Source: Gonatopus flavifemur
Lineage: Eukaryota > Arthropoda > Insecta > Hymenoptera > Dryinidae
DNA: 64,000 bases
NCBI GenBank assembly: GCA_018340375.1
Contig: JAFFJZ010000007.1
Location: 20,434,001-20,498,000, forward strand
Reading direction: 5' to 3'
The notes under the pieces: generated by a model
Told to the model about the DNA's origin: nothing
The model's input: only the letters and a program-made list of their open reading frames with translations
The model's database searches: none
Made by a program: the position numbers and the translations under genes
Part shown: positions 11,660 through 21,691 of the stretch, one piece after another
Layout: each line of letters begins with the position of its first letter
Position numbering within the stretch: position 1 is the stretch's first letter

Positions 11660-11887
11660 TCATTGGTTTTATAGCAAAAAAAAAGTTTTTTATCGACCAA
11701 ACATTGCAAGAAAATCAAAACAAGTTGACGTCAAAACTGGTGATATCTCACCATCATCCCTTGATGCGTTGGGAGTAAAGCTCGCTGTGGAAAACTCTGA
11801 ACACACTGACAGAAAAACGACCCTATTGGAACATTCTTAATGCAATGACCAGAATAACACTTTTCTGGATATTACAATCACATTTCC
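11660..11887. other. Short open frame, unassigned
   Basis: Frame open to a stop at 11838 (NYHWFYSKKKVFYRP and on). Removing the transposon and one TSD joins it in frame with an open stretch from 6813 to 6901. Function unknown, possibly chance. Confidence 0.2.
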
Positions 11888-12040
11888 TGGTAAATCGAAC
11901 CAGATTTGAAGTTATTGCGACCTCGGGATTTTACAACCGGATTGTTTCCTGTTTGGGCACTTTTGAAGTCCTTTGAAAAACTTTTCGCTGAAAATCTTTG
12001 AAATTTTCAAAGTTTTTCAGTGAAATTCTTCCACCAGGAG
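11888..12040. repeat. Short-palindrome array, CCTGGTRRA ends
   Basis: TTTCCTGGTAAATCG at the left and TTCTTCCACCAGGA at the right are an imperfect inverted pair. The interior alternates TTTGAAAAACTT and AAAGTTTTTCAGTG. Same terminus style as 5338-5478. Confidence 0.4.
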
Positions 12041-13663
12041 AGGTAGTGACATGCAAGGCCTGGTGTCTAGCAGTGAAAATTGCCAGTTAAGGGCGGACAC
12101 GCTCGACGACGTGTTACCTTCACTTTACGTTCTAATGAAAAAAATCTCTGCATGTCTGTGCGTCGTCTGGAATCTGACAAAAATGAAGAGATTCAAGAGA
12201 ATACAATCTCTGCGTCAAGGATACATGGCAAGGCCTTGATGCAGTGATCTCAAAAAAATCATCATACACGGCTCAATTGGTCAATTCTACCCAATAATTT
12301 CCTAGGTTTTCAGAGTCTTTCTGATTCTTTCAAATTTTCGATCAGTTTTTCAGTAAGATTCCGAGGTTTGCGGTGGAAGGCAGATAAATTTCCGTCACAA
12401 GATCAGTAAAGCAATACTTGGATTGTGAAATCCTTCACAAAATCAATAAAAACTTATAATAGCCTTATCGTTCCTCGATTCCTTCTTTCATCATATATAT
12501 GCGTTAACCACTGTTCCCGTACACATTGAGATTTCTTTTATTCTTCCCGTTGTAGTCGAGGAGAATGTTTCCCGAGAAATTATAGTCCACCGTTCCGAGG
12601 TTCTCAACACAGAAATAAATAGGGATTACTGTGTACAAATTTCTCGTAAAAATACTTGAACGACCTGCATTCTTCGAGAATCCGAGTATTCACTAAATAG
12701 TTAATTTTGAACGGTAACATTCTTGAATTCTCTTTCATCGCAGTTATAACGAAGGCAAGATTATCCCCACTACCCTACATAAATTCGAATCCTCTTTACT
12801 CGATACTCAGTCGCCATTGTTGTCGCCGTTTGCTCTATTTTTCTTCTCCTTCTCTCTCATCATCGGGGATAACTTCAATTCTTCTTATCTTTTCTTTTTC
12901 ATTCTTTTCGCTCTTTTTTTAGAATTTATCTACAGTGTGGAGACTCTCGTGGTCGTATAATGGAAGTAAAAGTAGAAAAAAAGGAGTCGTTCACATGCAC
13001 AAGGTTTCAAGGCAATCGCCAAACACATGGACAGGAGGATTTTAAGGATTCTAGAGGAAACTCATCTTCCTTTCTCTGAAGTTCCTCTCCTCGGATGATG
13101 GCATCGAAGTAATATCCAGAAATTGTCCAGTTTCTGAGTACATGGCTTTTCATAAATTGATTTAGTACGCAATTGAAATTGATAAAACGCTATAAAATTG
13201 AAATATATGACAAGTGATGGTACATAATAAAAAGTTTACTACTTATAGCCGAAGGATGTCGATCTACGGTGCGAATGAAGGTTCATAAGGTTATTCTTCT
13301 CGTATAGTATTTGCCAGAGTATATGATTTCAACAGCTTCACGATGCCATAAGCTCAATCCACTAGAAATGCTGGATGCATCTTTTCATCGTGAGCATGCA
13401 GATGAATAGGGTGAGTGCGCCAGTGAATGAACGGGCACCGGTGAATGAACACTCCGCAAAATGTATTGAAAAAAAATTTGAAGCTAATTTAATCCAAGGA
13501 AATGTTAGTATAAGAGATATTAATATTTGTTATACAATAAATTATCCCTTCAGAATTTCACCATATGCATTTTTTAAGCTATTCATTCACTGGTGAATCA
13601 AGAGTCGCGGTAGCGTCTCGACGCCAAGAACATGAGAAAAAAAACAACAAAGGAACATGTAAG
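12041..13663. other. No supported gene
   Basis: Scattered short inverted motifs (about 12050-12240 and 12300-12380) and CT-rich sequence at 12820-12930. No coding, TE-end or RNA signal that I can support. Confidence 0.5.
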
Positions 13664-13795
13664 GCCAGGTACTCATGCCATCGACTTTCGCGCGCGACAT
13701 CATTAGAAGAAAACAGAGGAAAGATGTTTTCAACTCGGATCTCTTTTTTCGTCTAATGATGTCACGCGCGACAGTCGCTAGCATAAGTATCCAGG
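13664..13795. mobile_element. Small MITE with CGCGCGAC arms
   Basis: CCAGGTACTCATGCC at the left pairs with GCATAAGTATCCAGG at the right. Inner CGCGCGACATCATTAGA pairs with TCTAATGATGTCACGCGCG. The GC-rich arm stands out from its surroundings. A TSD is not clear; GTAAG occurs on both sides. Confidence 0.55.
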
Positions 13796-15484
13796 GTAAG
13801 TGAAAAAGCAGAAGTCGCGCGCTACCGTGTATCTTTACTCCTAGACCGAGATTTAACCTCCTGAAAAAATTTTCAATGCACAATAACTCGTCACACATTG
13901 AATGTCACGAAAAAATAATTACACTTTTAATATATAATTTGACTACACGCATTCGTTTGAGCACACTCCAAACTTGATCAGTTCACGCGATCCTGAAATA
14001 TAAACGTTTTCAAATTTCATGCGATCAAAACATCATAAATCAACATTCTGGTTCAGACTAACCGATTTCTTTTATCATGATAAATCTCATCTCATAAATC
14101 ACAATCCAAAGGTCTAGACACAGAAGCTATGTAAACGTAAGAAACGTATACGCAGAAACGTAGCTTGTGTATTTAGGCCTTTAAGGTGGGTTTTCAATTT
14201 CCACAATAGTATAATGTATCTATCTCTCTCTCTTTTCCAACATCCAATAGCGTTCATTTCATGTAGTAGTATGATCCATACATCGTCAAAACATAAACAA
14301 ATAATCTGTCAATGAGGCGATGTGTTGATGGCTTATTGTAATATTGAAAGAATAATTAAAGAATGGAAAAAAAATGGCGGCGAACGTATAAGTTTGTGTA
14401 GAGTTTTGATCCTGTGGTTTTTGATAATTGGATGAATTAAAAAAAGTATTGGAGAAAAAAAACTGTGTTTATAAAGTACTTTTGAGTGAGGAGAGTGTGT
14501 TGATTAATAAAGTCTAGATAGTTGGAACTTTTTCTATGGACAATTTTGAACTGTTCACAGGCTTCTGAAGAGAGAGGTTAGGTGGGAAAGTGAATTCGGC
14601 AACAGGACTATGGAGGGGAGGGGGTATATCAGAAAATGAAGAGAAGGTGTTGAATGAGGACTACAATGATGCGACGGATGAGTTGATGGGATTGAATGAG
14701 GAGAATAGAGGAAAATCAGGAGTGAAGAGAGATATCAGGGATTCCTTCGAAGTTGAAAGCACGAAATTTCGTAAAGATGGAAGCACCAGTTTCGACGAGA
14801 AAGAAAAGTTGACCATGTCGTTGGAAGAGCTAGCAAGAGTCATACTTGTTGACAGCGTCGATAATCGAGTTGTCAAACAAGAGTTGAACCATAACAATAG
14901 AAGGAATGATAATGACAAGGGGGCTGTGACGAGCAGGAATGAACAAAACAATGTTTTTGTTGAAAACAGTCAATTACTTAAGGGGAGGTTTGATAATGAT
15001 ATGGAAAAAAATGTTCAATGAAAAAGTTATGTGGGTACGATGTCAAAAGTTGGAGATGATCAGAATAAAAATAGAGTCGATACAGAGGTGTTATATGCGG
15101 AAGGTATTTGTTCGACGTATATAGTGGAGGTTAAATTGTTGGATTGCAAGAGGGAGTGATCTAATTTTGAGTGTAACCAGAGATTATATAGAAAAGTGTG
15201 CAATAAAAAAATTGAAGTGGAAGATTACAAAATGCTAGGACGAGGTAGAAGAGAGATTAGGTTTAGAGGTGCTAGCGGAGCAAACAGGTTCATTCAGAAA
15301 TGCAATAGCGCCCTGGTGAAAATGGGAGCGAGAAGAAAGAGTAAACGAAGCGTATGCTGAAGGGTAACAGAAACGTTAATGAAAAGTATACGAAGAAGTA
15401 TCGAACCGGTGACTTTCACTGTTGTAGGGTCCGAGGGGTAAACCACTTTGAAATCATGATTTTTCCAAATTAATAATCTCCAAA

Positions 15485-15955
15485 TAATGTTGAAGTAAGC
15501 GTAGCTCTGTTCTGCTTAACGCAATATAACTGTCAATAAGACTATTCTAAGAGGCTCATAAGACAGATTTCAGTTACTATAACGTTACCGATGATGAAAA
15601 AATCAGAGCACAAGGTCCGTATAAGCGTCAGGCCCGGATTACGATATCAGGCGCCCCTACGCCAACAAGAGGTCCACCGCCCACTTAAGGAATTCAAAAT
15701 CACAAAGAGTACACTTTATCAGAAAAATTTTTTTTTCCAAGCTTATGGTGCCCCCCCCCCCTCCAAAGACCTGGCGCCCTACGCCATGGCGTAGTTTGGC
15801 GCATTGGGTAATCCGGGCCTGATAAGCGTAGCTCTGTTCTGCTTAACGCAGTATAACTGTCGAAAAAACTATTCGAAGAGGCTCATAAGACAGATTTTAG
15901 TTACCATAACATTATCGATAACTAAAAAATCAGAGCACAACGTCCATATAATGCT
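15485..15955. repeat. Tandem duplication of about 137 bp, split by a MITE
   Basis: The unit beginning AAGCGTAGCTCTGTTCTGC at 15487 recurs at 15824. Both copies continue through GAGGCTCATAAGACAGATTT to ATCAGAGCACAA. Without the MITE (15629-15821) and one TSD, the two copies abut exactly. Confidence 0.75.
15629..15821. mobile_element. hAT-type MITE with exact 8-bp TSD
   Basis: The ends CAGGCCCGGATTAC and GTAATCCGGGCCTG are perfect inverts. ATAAGCGT is duplicated at 15621-15628 and 15822-15829. The length is 193 bp and the element is GC-rich with a C9-C10 run. The CAG...CTG ends and 8-bp TSD are diagnostic of hAT mobilisation. Confidence 0.92.
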
Positions 15956-16432
15956 TGATGTTGTCTTGCTGATTTTAGAGTGGTTTACCCCTCGCCCACA
16001 CAGCACGCAGTTCTGGAAGATATCTAAAAGAATACTCAATTGAGAGATCTTCAAGAACGTTCTTGAAGAGTTCTTAAAGATATCTTTCAGAAGTGTTGGA
16101 GAGACATCTTGTGAAAGATTTCTAAAAGATGTCTCGATTCAAGACATCTCCAAGACGACCATGCGAGATATCTTAAAGATATCTTTGAGAAGCGTTTGAA
16201 AGATATTTTCCTGGAAGACTTTAACAAAATATGTTCAAGAAGATAGATTGTCAGCAGGTTTAGGTTATGAATACCTAATCATATGAATTGACATGAATAA
16301 CACTCGGAATGTGCCTCTAATTATAATCGAATTACACATGTGATAACTTCGGTCACAAATCGAAAGCTTGAAAAATCTATAAACATGGCAAGAGATTTTA
16401 AATTGTGCGAAAATTACGATTTTGTAACCTTT

Positions 16433-16716
16433 CCCAGTGAACATTTTTCTTCTCAACATCTGAAACATTCATTATGTTCTCTAAATGCTAGCAGAAAGTT
16501 CTCCAATGCGTCGATTCCGGAAATCTTTTTGATGCCTTTCTTATGAGGTCTGGAAGTTATCAGAAAGTTGACTTGGATCACATTCTGATAACTTCGAGGC
16601 CTCATGAGAAAGGCATCAAAAAAGATTTCCGAAATCGACGCATTAGAGAACTTTTTGCTAGCATTTAGAGAACATAATGAATGTTTCAAATGTTGAGGGG
16701 AAAAATGTTTACTGGG
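16433..16716. mobile_element. 284-bp palindrome, CCCAGTRAACA ends, 2-bp TSD TT
   Basis: Arms of about 130 bp are nearly perfect inverts (CCCAGTGAACATTTTTC at the left, GAAAAATGTTTACTGGG region at the right). They include a CATTCATTATGTTCTCT block and a TCTGGAAGTTATCAGA block around a short centre. TT flanks both ends. It is nested inside the 15995-17475 element, has the same terminus type, but has long perfect arms in place of an array. Confidence 0.8.
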
Positions 16717-17036
16717 TTTAATACCCGCGCTGGAATTAACGAATCTTCAAGACACAAATATTTTACAAATCACTGAACTTCTCACGCTCAATTTTATGTA
16801 CAGCCTTCAAGTGAATTCAAAAAAATTCTCATTCATACTCATTAATAAGTTATTCTTCAATAACGTTGGGATAGAAATAATTTAGGAAGAATCTGTGCTA
16901 TCCACGACCAACTTATCTGACATTTGTTTATATAATAACAGTTTTTTCAAAAGATCACTTCTACTCTGAAAATGTACACCACTGACACGATTCCATTGTA
17001 TTATATTCACAATCATAAGCATCAAAACCGAACTGT

Positions 17037-17105
17037 CTCTATAGCTCAGGTCACTGAAGCGTAAGTACATCGTAAGATGCGCGGGTTCGATTCCCGCAAC
17101 CTCAC
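17037..17105 (+). ncRNA. tRNA-like segment (pol III A/B boxes), not a functional tRNA
   Basis: An A-box-like TAGCTCAGGTCACTG is at 17042 and a perfect B box GGTTCGATTCC at 17084-17094, inside a 5-bp T stem (GCGGG/CCCGC) with a 7-nt loop. There is no proper acceptor stem or anticodon arm, so it is SINE-like or element-internal. Similarity to the copy at 29350-29420 extends about 45 bp upstream of the A box, which suggests it belongs to the surrounding element and is not an independent 5'-complete SINE insertion. Confidence 0.6.
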
Positions 17106-17999
17106 GGATTGAGATAAAGTCAACTTCATAGGAGTGCGAGAGCGACAAAGACAAATATGGGGGAAGGGAGGAGAAGGAAAAAGGAGAGGTGTTAGAATTT
17201 TTTTTCGTGAATAAATTCAAGCTTCTCCCAAGACTCACTTTTGTGAATTTTGCAAGACATCTTTAAGAAATCTTGAAGAACTCTTTTAGATTTCTTAATT
17301 TCTTCTTAAAGATATCTTGGAGAAGTCTCCGAGACATCTTTTGGAAATCTTTTCATGTTGCATAAGACATCTTTTCGAATACGAAAAGATATCTTTTAGG
17401 AAATTCTTCAAGACTTCTTGTACTTTTGGAAGATATCTTTTAGAATTCTAAAAGATATCTTCGTGTCTGTTTGGGCGGTAGGGTTTTATCCACTGAGCCA
17501 TGGATCGTCGTTGCCATCGATTGCTGAAAGATGTTATTTGAAGTCAGAATAGGTATGACTCGCATACGCTCCATATAACCTACTATTACGTTACATGAAG
17601 CATATGCGAAACGGGATCGGAAGTTTATGGAACGTATACGGAACGTATGATTTGATGACTTTCCAGCAAGCGGGTATCATACGCTCCAGGAACAGGGAGT
17701 TGGAATGTTTTTCGCTTCGTATACGTTTCCTTCCCGCTTTGTGTATATGCTTCATTTTCACCAGGGTGAGGAAGACGTAATAAAAGCATTTATACCAAAG
17801 AGGAAATTAGGAAGAGAAGGGATAATTGTAGATTGGTTCGGTACAATAGATGAGTTGAAGGAAGAAATGTGTGGTGACGCAAATATAACAGATTTTATTA
17901 AAAGAAATAAGAAAGTATTCAAAAAAGATGAAGTCGAAGAAGGAGATGAAGTAAAGTGGGTACCAACAAAAAACATTATAATTGAAGTGGAGGGAGACA

Positions 18000-18149
18000 C
18001 ACTGTAAAAGGAAGGTCTTAATCTGTTTGCATCTTAATTCCAGACAATGCTCTTTCCATTGTGTCGGTGATTGTTTTTTCGACTTAATTTGTTTGCATCA
18101 TAGATTCGGCCATGAAATGAGCTGAATTTAAGACTTTCTTTTTACAGTG
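18000..18149. mobile_element. 150-bp hairpin MITE, CACTGTAAAA ends, in LINE ORF1
   Basis: CACTGTAAAAGGAAGGTC at the left is inverted at the right as AGACTTTCTTTTTACAGTG. An inner GTTTGCATC recurs directly at 18028 and 18091. ORF1 ends at the left border and continues after the right border. No clear TSD (CA on the left, TA on the right). Confidence 0.65.
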
Positions 18150-18728
18150 TATCTGACCATGCAGAGTGTACTATGGATATTGGCATAAAGGGTAACGGTG
18201 AAACCGTTTGTAGAAAAAGTTTTACAATGTTTCAAGTACTTTCAATTTGGGCATTTGGAAAGAGAGTGTAGAGCTAATATGCAAGTGTGTAGGGTTTGTG
18301 GAGAAAATAGTTATGGTCATTGCTTTAAAAATAAAGGATGCATCAATTGTGGGGGTGCTCATGAAAGCACCTTCAAACAGTGCAAAATAAGAGCTTTTGA
18401 AGAGGAATTGAAAAAACTCATGGCATACGAAAACATGAGTTTAAATGAAGCTAAGAATTTACTAAGAGGAGACGAAAGATGCAGTGAGAACGTTTGGAAT
18501 GGAGAAGAATTTCCGGGATTAGGAGGAAGGAAACAGAGAGTTTTCAAAAAAATTGTGATGGATAAGGCAAAAGAAAATAATTACGCAAAAAATGATGAGA
18601 ACTTTGAAAGAAGTTTAAATAGCTTTAATAGATTTTCGATTTTAGAAGAAGAAAGAGACAACATATCAAATACGGGAGAAGTAAAGGAAAGAATTGTTGA
18701 GGATTAAGGTTATTTTTCTAGACATAAT

Positions 18729-19036
18729 TAGGGATCCTTTAATGAGGAATCGGACAATCAACTGCTGTTTACGGATTGGTCGGCCGCCATTAGTGGGATA
18801 GGTACTGATATTTATGAAAATATTCGAGGTACATATTTGAAGTCAGCTTATTCATGTATAATACTTACAATTAAGTGAATCTGAAACATTCTTCGAACAA
18901 AGCATGTAAATACATTTGAGAAAAATGATTTTAATAAAATAACATACACTATGCATGCTTGACTAAACTATAGAAAAAACCGGAAGTATCTCACTAATGG
19001 CGACTGATTGTCCGATCCCTCATTAAAGGGTCCCTA
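18729..19036. mobile_element. 308-bp MITE with TAGGGATCC ends and exact 8-bp TSD
   Basis: TAGGGATCCTTTAATGAGG at the left pairs with CCTCATTAAAGGGTCCCTA at the right, and the pairing continues through CGGACAATC. GACATAAT is duplicated at 18721-18728 and 19037-19044. The AT-rich centre is non-coding. hAT-type by TSD length and TAGGG start. It splits the LINE just after ORF1's zinc-knuckle region. Confidence 0.9.
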
Positions 19037-19644
19037 GACATAATAATAGACAAATAATACGTGGAAGAAGGAAGGATAATAGAAACTCAGAATCAGAAAC
19101 TTTGAAAAGAGAGGGAAGAAGTGAAATTCATAATAGAGAGAAAAGTAAGTTAGGATATAATTTTTCGATTGCACGAAGGGACAACTGTGATATTATTTTT
19201 AGTCCAAAAAGAAATAGTAACAATAATCAACCCAGTGAAGATTCAATCTTTAAGTTTGATTGAAAAAAAAACGAGTGGAGTCGAAAACAAAATGGAGAAA
19301 ATTTGTTCAAGTTCAAGCCTAAAGAAATTCCAAAAATTCTCAATATACAGGAGATTGAGGGAGTTTTCTTAAACAAAACTAGTAAGGTAGGAAAAGGAGA
19401 AGTTACAACACAAGGAGAGGTGAACGAAAGTATGGAAATAAATAATTTAGAAGGTGGAAAAGAAGTACAGTACAACGAGGGTACTGAAATAATCGTTTTT
19501 TCCCATCATCGATTGATCGAATCATTGTTCGATTCCGATTGAGTGTTTTTTCGGATAATCGAATGATTGTGTGATTCCTATTATTCGTTATTCGATTGAT
19601 AGATGAATCAAAAACAGAATAATCATCTGAAGCAATACCCGAAT

Positions 19645-19946
19645 TCCTCCCGTTTCAATTGTTGATAAATATTGGTTGATGATCGCGATAATTGAAGGAA
19701 AGTGTCTTGAATGTTTGCTAGGGTTATAATCTTTGATAAAAATGCATTTGGAAAAATTTACAAAAATTCCACAGCAGTTTTTACAGACAATCTTCGAGAA
19801 AAACTCGGATTATTGTGCTTTCTCCCGTTTCAATTGTTAATAAACATTACTTAACAGTCGCGATAATTGATGAAATGTCATTCGAATATTTGCTGAGGTT
19901 ATGATCTTTGATAAAAATGCATTTGGACAATTTTACAAAAATTCTT
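19645..19946. repeat. Direct tandem duplication, period about 177 bp
   Basis: CTCCCGTTTCAATTGTT at 19646 recurs at 19822. Both copies run through GTCGCGATAATTGA-like, AATATTTGCT-like and TTTGATAAAAATGCATTTGG to ACAAAAATTC. Divergence of roughly 15-20% by eye. Confidence 0.7.
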
Positions 19947-20869
19947 GGCCATCCAGTGTAGACGAAACCTCCGGCTGCCTCCCTTACCCCTCTTCTTTCG
20001 TTGAATAAATAATCGTTAACTTTGTGATATAATCTTGAATTGTATCAATTAACCCATACACTTCTGTTCCTAGTATCCAACATTACATGTATAAACATCT
20101 CCTCACGTCAACGTCCCCGCAATATGCTGATTTTCCTGTTGAAATCAAGTTTTTTCCCTTGGTACAGTGCGTTTCAATAATGATGAAAGTCACCGCTAGC
20201 AAACTCACCGCTAGATACCATCACATGATCAGTCAGCCAATCGATTAATCGGTACGCCGATTAATTGGGTAGGGATTTAATTGGGATTAATTGAGTTCAC
20301 CGAACAAACCTTCCGCTGAATGAACACAATTTAATAATCGCTGGTAACTTTTCAGTCATCACTAAAAATGACTCCCAAATCTCCACTCCTTAAGGCCTAG
20401 CCCTCATTCTCATGGATGATGATACGATGTGCGAGTTTGGAATGGAATTCAAAAAACACTCAGGGACACGAATAGTCGGAATTACCATTGAAATAATTGG
20501 GAACGGATTGAACTATAACTGATAACAAGTTCTACTATATTTTGTAATCCAAATAAAAGTATTGATTGTACAAAATTGGTCTGTGGACTGTGTACCAATA
20601 CCGCGCATTTGAATTCTGTAATTGAATCTAAATAAATTAATTGGATTGAATTGAAATTGTGAAAATTACCATTTCGATTAGTTACGTTGACAATGGACTA
20701 GTTCGTGTCACCATTGATTGGCTAACTATTCATAGGTGAGTCTACATCCTACTATGACTATTAATTTACTATTTTTGTTTTCTTTCGTTGTGCTGGTTCA
20801 TAGCCAACCAAGCACAAGCACAAGCAGACAATCAGCCTGTATCACTCCTTAATAGCACATCCACCAATT

Positions 20870-20964
20870 TATACTTCGCATCTCCGTAGACTCTACGTGG
20901 ATAGAACGTAGATGAACGAAGATTCCACGTGGAGGCAACGTAGAAATGTCCGGTGCTGTCCGGG
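20870..20964. repeat. CTACGTGG palindrome array ending in a CCC-class terminus
   Basis: Four or five variants of CTACGT(GG)/CCACGTAG occur in 80 bp, followed by TGCTGTCCGGG, the inverse of a CCCGGACAGCA terminus. The matching left terminus was not found, so this looks like a half element. Confidence 0.4.
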
Positions 20965-21691
20965 ACTATTCTTATTTCATATCACGAGTCATCGGATTCA
21001 GAATAATTTTTCTCACCATTTCTCTTCTTTTACATATCAGTTTTTTCTCTATGTCGAAGATAATTTATACTACTTTCCATACTGAAGAATGTGACCAAAA
21101 TGTGCAATAAAACTTGATTCTTCTCATTATGAGTCACTGTTTTTCAAGGAACTAATGAAAAAACACTCGGCAACAGTATCAGAACTTTGAAATTTAATGC
21201 AAAACTTGGCGGTCTGATTTAGAGCAGGCATGGTCCAAATCGGAATCACTGTTTATATTCAACTGTTGTTTCAAACTTCTTACCGCAATTTTCGATTTCC
21301 AACCATAATTGCCTACCGATAGGAGACATGTCAAAATTGTTTCAGATTATATTTGGAAGATCGAAAAATCTCGCCAACGGTATATTATACCAGGTGATTG
21401 ATCGACAGTTGAGAATTTGATGCAATGAGGATAAAAAAGGATCTGACTTAAGTGACTCTTCCTTACTTATTGCGGGATGAATATTGACCAATAGTTGGAT
21501 ATATAGTGGATTTCAATACTTTCGAATTCCGATAAAGTTTCTAAAGCCAACATTTCCCAATCCTATTGTCGCAAAAAAAAATAGTCGAGCTAATATTTTT
21601 TTGAAGGGAAGTGGGGGGCCCCAGTAATTGTGGGAGCCTCTGGGCGGCGCTTAGTCCGCCTTCTTGGTGAATCCGGCAGTGATAAGTACAA

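Larger units (their letters stand above)
15995..17475. mobile_element. Palindromic-array element, CCC-terminus class, AAGATATCTT core, with tRNA-like segment
   Basis: The left end CCCACACAGCACG and the right end read inward, CCCAAACAGACACG, match at 11 of 13 with a one-base slip. CG flanks both sides (15993-15994 and 17476-17477). Both ends hold runs of AAGATATCTTTTAGA-like palindromic units (15995-16240 and 17245-17460). Between them lie a second palindromic element (16433-16716) and a tRNA-like sequence (17037-17105). No protein. Confidence 0.7.
15311..17765. mobile_element. 2.45-kb insertion in LINE ORF1, CCCTGGTGAAAAT ends, GCGTATACG core
   Basis: CCCTGGTGAAAATG at the left is inverted at the right as CATTTTCACCAGGG. 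LINE ORF1 stops at the left boundary and resumes at the right one. Next to each end are several GTATACG/GAAGCGTATAC-type motifs, so this is another short-palindrome array, expanded by later insertions (15629-15821 and 15995-17475). No clear TSD was found. The terminus matches the small foldbacks at 6131 and 55034. Confidence 0.6.
14590..19545 (+). pseudogene. Non-LTR retrotransposon ORF1 (gag-like), cut by three insertions
   Basis: Four segments read as one ORF1. 14590-15310 is an acidic N-terminal region with frame breaks near 15021 and 15160, ending GASGANRFIQKCNSALV. 17766-17999 continues IKAFIPKRKLGREGIIVDWF-like. 18150-18707 holds cysteine-rich zinc knuckles starting CFKYFQFGHLEREC, then CRVCGENSYGHCF and CINCGGAHESTFKQC, and an EFPGL tail. 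19045-19500 is a charged tail. Tandem CCHC-like knuckles are standard for ORF1 of I/Jockey/R1-type LINEs, where ORF1 packages the RNA. The reading resumes after each insertion, which shows the element was here first. Confidence 0.75.
19546..21691. other. Non-LINE insertion block between ORF1 and ORF2; repeats only
   Basis: This block replaces the LINE ORF1/ORF2 junction and the expected endonuclease domain. Its left edge (19484-19620) is full of TCGATTGATCGAATCA-type subterminal repeats. Its right edge ends with GGTGAATCCGGCAGTG (about 21684), which in inverse (CACTGCCGGATTC) resembles a hAT end. No transposase or host gene was found inside. It may be a decayed hAT or several insertions. Confidence 0.4.

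Noticed and set aside
17037..17105. A genuine tRNA gene
   Set aside because: Good B box and T arm, but no acceptor stem pairing and no proper anticodon arm. Related copies at 29350 and 32466 are in the same repeat context, so it is a repeat component.
15995..17475. CRISPR-like array (regularly recurring short repeats)
   Set aside because: Units are palindromic, variable in spacing and sequence, without unique spacers or cas genes, and the genome is an insect's.
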